Assembly (NCBI GenBank): GCA_900552005.1
Contig: URXU01000001.1
Span: forward strand, 1-64,000
Direction: 5' to 3'
Length of the DNA: 64,000 bases
Origin: an uncultured Phascolarctobacterium sp.
GTDB taxonomy: Bacteria > Bacillota > Negativicutes > Acidaminococcales > Acidaminococcaceae
Shown: in pieces, positions 1 through 6,558 of the stretch
Numbering within the stretch: position 1 is the stretch's first letter
Layout: each line of letters opens with the position of its first letter
Notes under the pieces: generated by a model
What the model was told of the DNA's origin: nothing
Seen by the model: the letters and a program-made list of their open reading frames with translations, nothing else
Database searches by the model: none
Program-made: the position numbers and the translations under genes

Positions 1-1
1 T

Positions 2-907
2 CCTGAGCAATATGGTTTTTCAACTACGGATTATAGAAGTGATATATATTCTTTAGGTATTACGCTAAAAGAATTACTTGATGAAAGTTATAATGGTAGA
101 TTAAATAATATTATTAAAAAATGCATAGAGATTGATCCTAAAAGAAGAGTTTCGTCTATTGAAGAGTTAAAAAAGTTATTACTTGATAGTAATAAAAAGT
201 ATAAGAAGTTTGGGCTTTTATTATTTATTATAATTATTTTTGCTACGGGATTGTATTATTTATTTTACAATCAAGAATTCAAAAAAGACACTTCGATAAA
301 TGAAACTAAAGTTATAGAGTTTGATAAAAGTGATGTAGATACAAAGCAGAATATTATTAATAAACCAGAGAATATTGAAAAACATAATGAGAGAAAAGAG
401 TATAAGCCGGTTACTGAAAGTGTAGAGCCATCAAAGATTGACTATGATGTTAGCTTTTTGCATTTTAATAATTTCATAAAGATACCTGATAATGATATTA
501 GATTGTTGAATTTAAGAACAAATGAGTTAAAGGGATTATTGGTGATTAATGAAAATAATACATGGCCAATAATTAAAATAATGAATAATTCTGAACAGGA
601 GATATTTAATCCGAAAGTTGAATTGACTTTTAATAATTTTAGTATAAAGGCTTCTGATTTTAGTGTAGATAGCTGGGGAGGACGAAAAGAAAACTTTAAG
701 TATTATGATAAAGATTCAAATGGATTTTATCATAAAGTTGTCATGGAGCTTGAGGGAACAATATTACCTAATGATTATCATGAACTTTCATTATTTGGTA
801 ATGTAGAAATGTTTTGTAAAAATGGCGAAAATCCTAGTATGGAACTAACAATTTCATCTGATAATACAGTTCAGATATCAAGAAAATATAATATTACTGT
901 TAAATAA
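2..907 (+). CDS. Membrane Ser/Thr protein kinase, C-terminal part (5' end outside window)
   Basis: The reading frame is open from base 2, so the gene starts left of the window. The first visible residues are PEQYG, then SDIYSLGITLKELL and IDPKRR. These match the end of the activation segment, the conserved Asp helix and the conserved Arg (subdomains VIII, IX and XI) of Hanks-type kinases. One hydrophobic segment follows at visible residues 70-90 (FGLLLFIIII...), then a charged linker and about 140 residues of beta-rich extracytoplasmic sequence that I do not recognise; no PASTA repeats are seen. This is the layout of a transmembrane receptor kinase: kinase inside, sensor outside. The ATP-binding lobe and catalytic loop are not visible, so activity cannot be judged. 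It is AT-rich like the rest of the island, and a strong terminator follows the stop. Confidence 0.8.
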   Translation, partial: PEQYGFSTTDYRSDIYSLGITLKELLDESYNGRLNNIIKKCIEIDPKRRVSSIEELKKLLLDSNKKYKKFGLLLFIIIIFATGLYYLFYNQEFKKDTSINETKVIEFDKSDVDTKQNIINKPENIEKHNERKEYKPVTESVEPSKIDYDVSFLHFNNFIKIPDNDIRLLNLRTNELKGLLVINENNTWPIIKIMNNSEQEIFNPKVELTFNNFSIKASDFSVDSWGGRKENFKYYDKDSNGFYHKVVMELEGTILPNDYHELSLFGNVEMFCKNGENPSMELTISSDNTVQISRKYNITVK

Positions 908-936
908 AAAAGAGCATCGAACGATGCTCTTTTTTT
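906..936 (+). terminator. Rho-independent terminator after the kinase gene
   Basis: A perfect stem AGAGCATCG/CGATGCTCT (911-919 with 922-930) is extended by A/T pairs on both sides and runs into a T tract. It separates the kinase gene from the XRE gene at 1020. Confidence 0.9.
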
Positions 937-1019
937 GTGTCCTAAATGGACACCAAAACTATTGGAACATTCAATAGAATGATAGTAAATAAACTGATAG
1001 GTTAAGAAAGGAAGAGAAT

Positions 1020-1217
1020 ATGAATAATAAACATATTGGAGCTAAGGTTATTTATTACAGAATGTTGAAACAGATGACTCAGAAAGAATTAGCTGAAAGG
1101 TTGAATATTAATAGGCAATATTTATCACAAATAGAGAAAGGTTATATTACTTGTGATGACACTTTGTTAGATAAAATATGTGATGTTTTAGAAATAAATA
1201 AAAATAACATATTGTAA
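1020..1217 (+). CDS. Small XRE-family HTH regulator
   Basis: This 65-residue protein is nearly all helix-turn-helix. It has the Cro/C1-type pattern GAKVIYYRMLKQMTQKELAE, then a recognition helix region INRQYLSQIEKG and a closing helix. There is no effector or dimerisation domain. Such stand-alone XRE proteins commonly act as DNA-binding regulators on phages, plasmids and islands. An AGGAAGAG ribosome site sits just upstream. The region before it (about 965-985) carries a short palindrome, CATTCAATAGAATG, which could be an operator, but that is a guess. A second, divergent paralogue follows at 1329. Confidence 0.85.
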   Translation: MNNKHIGAKVIYYRMLKQMTQKELAERLNINRQYLSQIEKGYITCDDTLLDKICDVLEINKNNIL

Positions 1218-1328
1218 CCAAATATAAGGAAAATTGTCCATTAGGTGATTATTCAACTATGAGGTTAAAAAAGGAAGTGACAAAAGTGTGAAAATATAAA
1301 TAGGCAATTTTTTATTAGGAGTAAAGAA

Positions 1329-1553
1329 ATGGAAGAAACAATTTATAAAAGAATGGGAGCCAAGATAAGGTATTATAGGCAACTCAAAGATCTGAATCAA
1401 ACTCAGTTTGCTGAGATTATATGTATTTCTCCACAGTATCTCAGCAAAATTGAATATGGCAAGAGAGTGCCAAGTGTACAAATATTGATAAGTATAGCGA
1501 AAGCATTAGATGTAGATATTTCAGAGCTTTTAAGCGGTAAAGATTTTATATAA
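1329..1553 (+). CDS. Small XRE-family HTH regulator, second copy
   Basis: This 74-residue Cro/C1-type HTH protein has the core GAKIRYYRQLKDLNQTQFAE and the recognition region ISPQYLSKIEYGKRVPS, followed by a short helix. It shares the layout of the protein at 1020 but is clearly diverged, so this is not a recent duplication. A TAGGAG ribosome site lies 8-9 bases upstream of the ATG. The DUF805 gene starts about 12 bases after its stop, so it probably heads an operon with the membrane proteins behind it. Its target is unknown; autoregulation of the island operon is a reasonable inference. Confidence 0.85.
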   Translation: MEETIYKRMGAKIRYYRQLKDLNQTQFAEIICISPQYLSKIEYGKRVPSVQILISIAKALDVDISELLSGKDFI

Positions 1554-1564
1554 GAGGAGTGGTA

Positions 1565-1954
1565 ATGATGAATGAAAATCAAAATGAGATTTTAAAGGAA
1601 ACTGGAGAGGTGAAAAATCAGAGTATAATCAAAAAGTTTTTTTCTTTTAACGGAAGGGTCAATAGAAAAACTTTTTGGATAAGAAATTTTATTTTAGGAA
1701 TTATATACTTGATCCTCTATTTGATATTAGATAGCTCTTATGAATATCCTGATGTTTTCTTCGGACTATTATTAAATTTTATTGGCTACCTCATATTGTG
1801 GATTGCAAGCTTATCTTTGAGTGCTAGACGATGGCATGATTTAGATAAATCAGGTTTTTATATTTTGACCCATATACTTATAATACCGGCGATTTATTGT
1901 GCTTTTAAAAAAGGGACAGATGGCATTAATAAATATGGACCGGAAGATATTTAA
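1565..1954 (+). CDS. DUF805 family inner-membrane protein
   Basis: This protein of about 129 residues matches DUF805 (YhaH-type): a soluble N-terminus, SFNGRVNRKTFWIRNF before the first membrane helix, then two to three hydrophobic segments, the ARRWHDLDKSGFY motif, and a closing KKGTDGINKYGPE. All are typical of the family, whose function is not established. I place the start at the ATG at 1565 (or the next codon), behind the AAGAGGAG site at 1552-1559, rather than at the GTG at 1559 that overlaps that site. Its stop is followed after about 20 bases by another small membrane protein gene. Confidence 0.85.
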   Translation: MMNENQNEILKETGEVKNQSIIKKFFSFNGRVNRKTFWIRNFILGIIYLILYLILDSSYEYPDVFFGLLLNFIGYLILWIASLSLSARRWHDLDKSGFYILTHILIIPAIYCAFKKGTDGINKYGPEDI

Positions 1955-1975
1955 TAGAGAAAGAGAGGAATAATA

Positions 1976-2191
1976 ATGGATTTTTTACTTATAATAGGTT
2001 ATGCATTATTAGGCTATAATGCAAATCAATACTTACGGAGGAATTTATTAGGGCAGGTTGGTGTAATTTATTCTGACACAGGGCATTATTTTCTTAGCCA
2101 ATTTATTTGGGGAATGCTATTAGGGTTTATAACCATACCTTTAGCGATTATAGTATTTATTTTTAAAAGTGTTTTATCCGGTAGCAGATAA
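1976..2191 (+). CDS. Small membrane protein, unknown
   Basis: A 71-residue protein with a hydrophobic N-terminus (MDFLLIIGYALLGY), a polar middle with several aromatic residues, and a second long hydrophobic stretch (FIWGMLLGFITIPLAIIVFIF). It probably spans the membrane twice. An AGAGAGGAA ribosome site precedes the ATG. I recognise no family. It lies between the DUF805 gene and the CsgG/FlgT-like gene with short gaps, so it is likely co-transcribed with them. Confidence 0.65.
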   Translation: MDFLLIIGYALLGYNANQYLRRNLLGQVGVIYSDTGHYFLSQFIWGMLLGFITIPLAIIVFIFKSVLSGSR

Positions 2192-2221
2192 ATAATTAAG
2201 TAGTAGAGGAGAGAATTTATA

Positions 2222-3055
2222 GTGAATAAACGACTGAAAAGATTAGTATGTTTGTGTATGATGGTATCGATGCTTTGTATTAGTGTAGTATGTTCTGCTG
2301 CACAAAAGAAAGTTGCTTTAACAGACTTTAGTAATAGTATAGGGAATAGTTATGGCAGGTTTTCATGCGGGATATTACAAAGTGAAGTAGAAAATGGATT
2401 GGTACAAAACAAAAACTACACAGTTGTAGAAAGAGCGTCTCTTGATAGAATATTTAGAGAATTAGGACTACAAAATTCTGGTGTTGTAGATAGCAACAGT
2501 GCAATACAAATTGGTAAATTGGCAGGTGCTGATTATACAGTTTTAGGAAATGTTGTAAGTGCAGATATAATGGCATTTAATAATATTTTATATGAAGGAT
2601 ATAAAGCGAAAGTTAAATTTGCTGTTAAGATTGTAGATAATAAGACTGGCGTTATCTTGATTTCTGATATTGTTGAAGGTACTAAAAGTGAAATGAGAAA
2701 TAATAATGTTAGAGTCAGTGCAGAAAATCTTTTAAATGGTGCAGCTACAGAAGCAGCGCACAAAGTTCTGGATAAACTGAATGATTTAAATCCTTTATCT
2801 GGTACTGTATTAAGTGTTAATGGAGATTTTGTATATTTTGACCTTGGGTTTGATGATGGAGTAAAAACGGGAGATATTTATACAGTATATAAAGAAGGAA
2901 AGATGCTCATTCATCCTGTTACCGGTGAAGTATTAGGTACTGAAGAAGAAACCTTAGGAACTATAAAGATTTGTGAAGTTAAATCTAATTATGCAGTAGG
3001 AGAAATAAAGAAAGAGAAAGTACCTTTTAAAGCAGGTAATAAAGTCAAGAGGTAA
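2222..3055 (+). CDS. Exported CsgG-like protein with FlgT C-terminal-type domain
   Basis: This 277-residue protein starts with GTG behind a GGAGAG site. Residues 1-27 are a signal peptide (hydrophobic LVCLCMMVSMLCISVVC, cleavage near CSA-AQ; the lipobox is poor). Residues about 28-190 match the CsgG/FlgO-type fold: KVALTDFSNSIG near the start, YTVVERASLDRIFRELGLQ, the AIQIGKLAGADYTVLG core, then VKIVDNKTGVI. The last 85 residues resemble the C-terminal domain of the flagellar outer-membrane protein FlgT (VYFDLGFDDGVKTGD, HPVTGEVLG). The next two genes are related exported proteins, four and eleven bases apart, so an envelope complex is likely. No curli or flagellar genes are nearby. The role is unknown. 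Confidence 0.75.
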   Translation: MNKRLKRLVCLCMMVSMLCISVVCSAAQKKVALTDFSNSIGNSYGRFSCGILQSEVENGLVQNKNYTVVERASLDRIFRELGLQNSGVVDSNSAIQIGKLAGADYTVLGNVVSADIMAFNNILYEGYKAKVKFAVKIVDNKTGVILISDIVEGTKSEMRNNNVRVSAENLLNGAATEAAHKVLDKLNDLNPLSGTVLSVNGDFVYFDLGFDDGVKTGDIYTVYKEGKMLIHPVTGEVLGTEEETLGTIKICEVKSNYAVGEIKKEKVPFKAGNKVKR

Positions 3056-3058
3056 AAA

Positions 3059-4159
3059 ATGATAAAAAAAGTATTACTTGCTTTATGTGTATTTATTTTT
3101 TCTGCTAATATTACATTTGCACAAAATATTACTGTTTCTGGGTATGGTGATTCTTATGACGACGCTGAAAGAGATGCCTTGCGTAATGCTGTTGAGAAAG
3201 CTGTAGGAACGTTGATTGATTCACAGACACTGATCAGAAATAATACATTGATTGAAGACGAGATTTATACAACCTCAAGAGGATTTATAAATAATTACAC
3301 TGTTGTTAATAAGAAATATAATAATGGTAATTATGAAGTATATATCAATGCAGATGTAGATACTAATCCAAACTCTAGATTAATGAATGAGCTTACAAGA
3401 TTAGGGATAATTGATAAACAGTTACGTGATCCTAAGATTGCGGTGATTATTCCAGAATACCATATTGCTGCCAGGATTCCTGATCCGGCTGGAGAAACAG
3501 CTGTAATCAGAAAACTTACGGAAGCTGGATTTTCCCGTATTACAGATGTAAGTAACATTCGTTATAATTTTAATAAAGTTTATGCACTGAGCAATAATGA
3601 CTTGAGGAGTTTAGCGGACAGTTTAAATGTAGATATTTTGATAGTTGGTGAAGCGTTTAGTCAAGGTGTCGGTGATGTTGGCAAATTTATAGGTAATGGA
3701 AGACGTGATGTTGGTATAGTTTCTTGTAAAGCAAGACTAGAAGCTAAGATATTTATAGTTAAGACTGGTCAGATAATAGCTGCTAATGGTGTATATGGAA
3801 CTGCTGCTGATCTGACAGAGTTTATTGCTGCTAAAAAGGCATTAAATGATGCGGGAGAGAAAATGGGGGACTATATAATTGATAAATTAATTGGTTTTGG
3901 CAGTAGTAATAATCAAAGTATAGAAGTTTCTGTTCAATCTTCAGATTTTAATAAAATTAATAAGATTAACAGTCTTATAAAAAATATTCAAGGAGTAAAA
4001 AGTTCCCTGATTACTGACTATGCCAATGGAAAAGCAACGATGAATGTTAAGTATTCTGGTACGCCGCAGATATTATTTAACAAACTATCAGACATAGTTG
4101 ACTTTAATATATCTATTAAAAGTATAAGTTATAATACTTTATCCATTAATGCTTATTAG
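3059..4159 (+). CDS. Exported protein with FlgT N-terminal-like domain
   Basis: This 366-residue protein has a clear signal peptide (MIKKVLLALCVFIFSANITFA, then QNITV). The first mature domain, ITVSGYGDSYDDAERDALRN through GFINNYTVVNKKY and YEVYINADV, is the pattern of the FlgT N-terminal and LPP20-like domains: a 'gyG.s...A...Al..Av....G' helix followed by paired strands. The middle (DPKIAVIIPEYHIA through DILIVGEAFSQG) resembles a second CsgG/FlgO-type lobe, and the end repeats a small alpha-beta domain. The gene sits between the CsgG-like and LPP20-like genes with almost no spacing. In Vibrio, FlgO, FlgP and FlgT form an outer-membrane flagellar ring; here no flagellum genes are visible, so another envelope role is inferred. 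Confidence 0.7.
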   Translation: MIKKVLLALCVFIFSANITFAQNITVSGYGDSYDDAERDALRNAVEKAVGTLIDSQTLIRNNTLIEDEIYTTSRGFINNYTVVNKKYNNGNYEVYINADVDTNPNSRLMNELTRLGIIDKQLRDPKIAVIIPEYHIAARIPDPAGETAVIRKLTEAGFSRITDVSNIRYNFNKVYALSNNDLRSLADSLNVDILIVGEAFSQGVGDVGKFIGNGRRDVGIVSCKARLEAKIFIVKTGQIIAANGVYGTAADLTEFIAAKKALNDAGEKMGDYIIDKLIGFGSSNNQSIEVSVQSSDFNKINKINSLIKNIQGVKSSLITDYANGKATMNVKYSGTPQILFNKLSDIVDFNISIKSISYNTLSINAY

Positions 4160-4170
4160 GAGATGATAAA

Positions 4171-5025
4171 ATGAAGATGGTAAAAAAAATAGTTATGACT
4201 ACACTTTCTGTATTATTTATTGCATGTTCATTATTAATGTGGAATCCGTTAGGAGAAAATATTACTTATGCTGCAAATAATACAGCTAATGGTGAAAAAA
4301 TTACTGCTGATGGATATGGAGTGTTACCTACAGGGATTCCAATAGGAAGAGCTAAAATTATGGCCAGACGTGCAGCAATTGTTGATGCTCAGAGAAATCT
4401 TGTGGAAACTATTCAAGGGACTGCCGTAGATTCAGAAACTACAGTAAACAATTTTATTTTGACTGATGATGTTGTCAAAACCAAAGTAAGTGGACTTATA
4501 AAGGGTGCAACTGTTGTCGATGAAGAACTCCTTGAAGATAATATGTACCGAGTAGTTATGTCTGTGCCTATGTATGGTGTAGGCAGTGTAGCTGAGATTG
4601 CTTATGATGCTGTAATAGGTAATAACCAACCTCAAAACATTCCTATGGCAGACAATGCTTTTATTGAAAACTATACTCCTGCTGAAAATATGTATACTGG
4701 TTTAGTTATAGATGCATCAGGTAGTGAACTTGAAAAAACATTCTGTCCGGCTATATATGATACAAATGGAAGAGTTATTTATGGTGTAAATAATGTAGAT
4801 AAGGATTATGCTATATCTAATGGTATCGTAGAATACTCTAATAATATTAATAGCTTGAATACACGTGCAGGAGTAAAACCTATTGTAATAAAAATTGTGA
4901 GCTTAAAACCGAGAGTGGTTAATAAATGTGATGTAATTATATCAGTAGATGATGCTGACAGATTACTTGCTGAAAACCAAAGATCACACTTTTTAGATAA
5001 ATACGCTGTTGTCTTTGTCAAGTGA
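4171..5025 (+). CDS. Exported LPP20/FlgP-like protein
   Basis: This 284-residue protein has a long signal sequence (membrane segment IVMTTLSVLFIACSLLMW, cleavage likely after TYAA). The mature N-terminus, ITADGYGVLPTG through KIMARRAAIVDAQRNLVE and IQGTAVDSETT, is the LPP20/FlgP signature, ending in the strand YRVVMSVPMYG. A C-terminal half of about 120 residues (YTGLVIDASGSELEKTFCPA) resembles domains found after LPP20 modules in other diderms. It is the last gene of the three-gene exported set and is followed by a strong terminator. An AGGAG site lies just upstream of the ATG. The function is inferred only from family: an outer-membrane-associated structural component. Confidence 0.7.
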   Translation: MKMVKKIVMTTLSVLFIACSLLMWNPLGENITYAANNTANGEKITADGYGVLPTGIPIGRAKIMARRAAIVDAQRNLVETIQGTAVDSETTVNNFILTDDVVKTKVSGLIKGATVVDEELLEDNMYRVVMSVPMYGVGSVAEIAYDAVIGNNQPQNIPMADNAFIENYTPAENMYTGLVIDASGSELEKTFCPAIYDTNGRVIYGVNNVDKDYAISNGIVEYSNNINSLNTRAGVKPIVIKIVSLKPRVVNKCDVIISVDDADRLLAENQRSHFLDKYAVVFVK

Positions 5026-5042
5026 AAGTGATATATAAATAA

Positions 5043-5085
5043 AAATAACGTTAAGATAGTTTGTTATATCTTAACGTTATTTTCA
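5043..5085 (+). terminator. Terminator closing the island operon
   Basis: A 16-bp perfect inverted repeat (5043-5058 with 5067-5082), containing AATAACGTTAAGATA, has an 8-base loop and ends in T-rich sequence. It follows the LPP20-like gene by 17 bases. Confidence 0.9.
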
Positions 5086-5346
5086 TTAACATAGTAATAT
5101 TAGTAAAATAATTATTCGAAATTGGTGAATAATATTTAATGGCTATGTTAAGAATATATGATTGCTTTTTAGAATGAATTGAATAGTTTTAGGTTAAAAA
5201 AGAATTCTTTTATTACTCTTATATTACACGAAATTATAGAAACCAGAATATAGGAAATGTTAGCTTATGGTATATATAGTGATAGGGTATTAAAACAGAT
5301 ATACCAGATATGGTATTTTTTTAGCAAATATGCATAAATATTCAAA
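5086..5346. other. AT-rich non-coding stretch at the island edge
   Basis: About 260 bases with no credible reading frame, very AT-rich like the genes to its left. I see no complete promoter or RNA gene. The base composition changes after the tRNA fragment that follows. Confidence 0.5.
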
Positions 5347-5402
5347 CTCAAAATCAAGCGTAGTAGCCCTACGTGCCGGTTCGAGTCCGGCCTTCGGCAC
5401 CA
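5347..5402 (+). other. 3' half of a tRNA-Leu(CAA) gene: displaced attachment-site end of an island
   Basis: The sequence reads as the second half of a class II tRNA. CTCAAAA (5347-5353) is a Leu CAA anticodon loop. CGTAG/CTACG is the long variable arm (5359-5373). GCCGG-TTCGAGT-CCGGC is the T arm, CTTCGGC is the acceptor 3' strand, and A-CCA is encoded. The T arm and acceptor match what I recall of E. coli leuX, a known integration site. There is no 5' half: the bases upstream cannot pair with the acceptor or with the anticodon stem TCAAG. Tyrosine integrases often cross over in the anticodon loop and restore the tRNA at the far side, so this marks the right edge of an element extending leftward. 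The tRNA's own terminator is still present just downstream. Confidence 0.85.
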
Positions 5403-5411
5403 AGGAAATAT

Positions 5412-5441
5412 GCGGTTCTACAGAGTTAGAACCGCTTTTTT
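5412..5441 (+). terminator. Terminator of the former tRNA-Leu gene
   Basis: The stem GCGGTTCTA/TAGAACCGC (5412-5420 with 5427-5435) has a 6-base loop followed by six T residues. It sits ten bases after the encoded CCA, where a tRNA terminator would be. Confidence 0.9.
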
Positions 5442-5495
5442 ATTTGCCTAAAAACAGGTAAATAATACTCCGTTACGCGGATTTCACACAAAATG

Positions 5496-5547
5496 TTTTT
5501 ACAATTTTGATTATGTCTGGTAAAGTTTGGATTCAAAATTGTAAAAA
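5496..5547. repeat. 15-bp perfect inverted repeat
   Basis: TTTTTACAATTTTGA (5496-5510) is repeated in inverse at 5533-5547, with 22 bases between. It lies in the gene-free strip 5442-5768 between the tRNA fragment and a terminator-like hairpin. It could be a protein-binding site, the ends of a tiny element or a hairpin; there is no coding sequence around it. The rest of 5442-5768 is AT-rich and I see nothing else supportable in it. Confidence 0.6.
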
Positions 5548-5768
5548 TTATAGTAAATATACTTATTGATAAAATTAAAATAATTATTTTTCTTTTAGTT
5601 AAAATAGAAATGTATGATTTTACATAATTAGAACAGATAGAATAAAAAGAATTTATAAATTGGATAATATAATTTTATGTTAATAAGAAATAATAAACAC
5701 TTACAATGGTGTGATGCGTTCCCATCAGGTTAGACAACATTTCAAGAGAAAAATGATTTGAGCAACTG

Positions 5769-5813
5769 AAAGGGCTTGTTGTCCGTGAAATAGGCAACAA
5801 GCCCTTTAATTTT
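5769..5813 (+). terminator. Strong hairpin, terminator-like
   Basis: A 13-bp perfect stem AAAGGGCTTGTTG/CAACAAGCCCTTT (5769-5781 with 5795-5807) is followed on the + strand by AATTTT. No intact gene precedes it on the + strand, so it is probably left over from a lost gene. It could also act on transcripts from the reverse-strand remnant at 5889. Confidence 0.65.
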
Positions 5814-5888
5814 GCCTTGATAAGGAGCGTATTTTATATATTTATTCAGAGTTTTGATATTTTGGTTATTTTATAAGCAGATTTTAAG

Positions 5889-6080
5889 TTAGTCATCTGT
5901 TTTTTCATAGCCGTTATTTTCAGATGCGACACTGTCAAGATACCTCATGGAAAGCTGAGCTTCTATATAGTTACGCGTTCTATTAAATTGTTCGCTTTCT
6001 AATGCGGCTTGAGATAGGCCGTAATCTTTAGCGGTGATTGATTGAAGGAATTTTACTGATTTCTGGTAGGCGGGGCCGCT
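5889..6080 (-). pseudogene. C-terminal remnant of an unidentified protein
   Basis: Reading leftward from about 6080 there are 63 sense codons before a TAA at 5889-5891. They start SGPAYQKSVKFLQSITAKDY, continue with LESEQFNRTRNYIEAQLSMR, and end NNGYEKTDD. The composition is protein-like (balanced charges, amphipathic helices), unlike a chance frame. A TGA lies immediately upstream at 6081-6083 and there is no start codon or ribosome site at the left of the frame, so this is the tail of a broken gene. I do not recognise the family. It faces the tatC-like remnant to its right, as in decayed convergent material. Confidence 0.5.
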
Positions 6081-6092
6081 TCAAACATAGTC

Positions 6093-6472
6093 ATGATCGC
6101 CAAGGCTGACGATATAGCCTTCTTGTTTATGGGGTGCAGGCAGAGTTCTTTGGTTACGATTCCGATTGCGACAGGGCCCTTGCAGGTAATGATAGCAGCA
6201 GCGGTGAGAAAGCCTACAACAGCAGCTTCTTTTGGTGCAGTGGCGGAAATGTCTTTGTTTTTGACATTAGCTGCCTGGGCAGGATTAGTTTCAAGCTGGC
6301 TTTTAGACAAGATCTGACCTTACGTAAATTTTGGCATCTTTGCTTTTGCTGCGGTTATAACGCCCCAGATGTTATTTCTCGGCCTTTATTGGCGCTGCCA
6401 ATGATTGGTTTGTATGAAGTAGGTTTATTATTTATCAGATATGTATTAAATAAATATTTAACACTTATTTAA
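6093..6472 (+). pseudogene. Degraded tatC-like gene (C-terminal part, frameshifted)
   Basis: Pieces of a TatC C-terminus can be read in order, but in different frames. EMSLFLTLAAWAGLVSSWLL is followed by a stop (TGA at about 6315). YVNFGIFAFAAVITP then continues in the same frame beyond the stop, and finally PDVISRPLLALPMIGLYE and VGLLFIRYVLNK follow in another frame to a TAA at 6470-6472. Intact TatC has this run as one helix-loop-helix: a '...LAxxGLVS.. ...Y.I..IFvlAAvITPpDVisqllLAlPl..LYE' pattern. At least one stop and one frameshift break it, and the N-terminal two thirds are missing or unrecognisable. TatC is the core twin-arginine translocase subunit; this copy cannot work. Confidence 0.7.
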
Positions 6473-6489
6473 CTGAATAGACAGCTGTT

Positions 6490-6512
6490 ATTTTACAAAG
6501 AATTTGTAAAAT
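6490..6512. promoter_or_regulatory. Operator-like 10-bp inverted repeat before the phosphatase gene
   Basis: ATTTTACAAA (6490-6499) and TTTGTAAAAT (6503-6512) form a perfect inverted repeat with a 3-base spacer. It overlaps a possible -35 element (TTGTAA, 6504-6509) whose matching -10 would be TATATA at 6526-6531, 16 bases on. This would suit a repressor or activator site for the alkaline phosphatase gene. The regulator is not identified. Confidence 0.45.
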
Positions 6513-6558
6513 GGCGATGTAGGATTATATAAATTGTTTTAATGAAAGGATGATGATT

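Noticed and set aside
5701..5768. Possible transposase C-terminus (MRSHQVRQHFKRKMI) before the hairpin at 5769
   Set aside because: Only about 15 codons, no family match I can defend and no terminal repeats.
6053..6310. 85-codon reverse-strand frame over the tatC-like remnant
   Set aside because: The + strand pieces match a TatC end in order, so the reverse frame is best seen as antisense to it.
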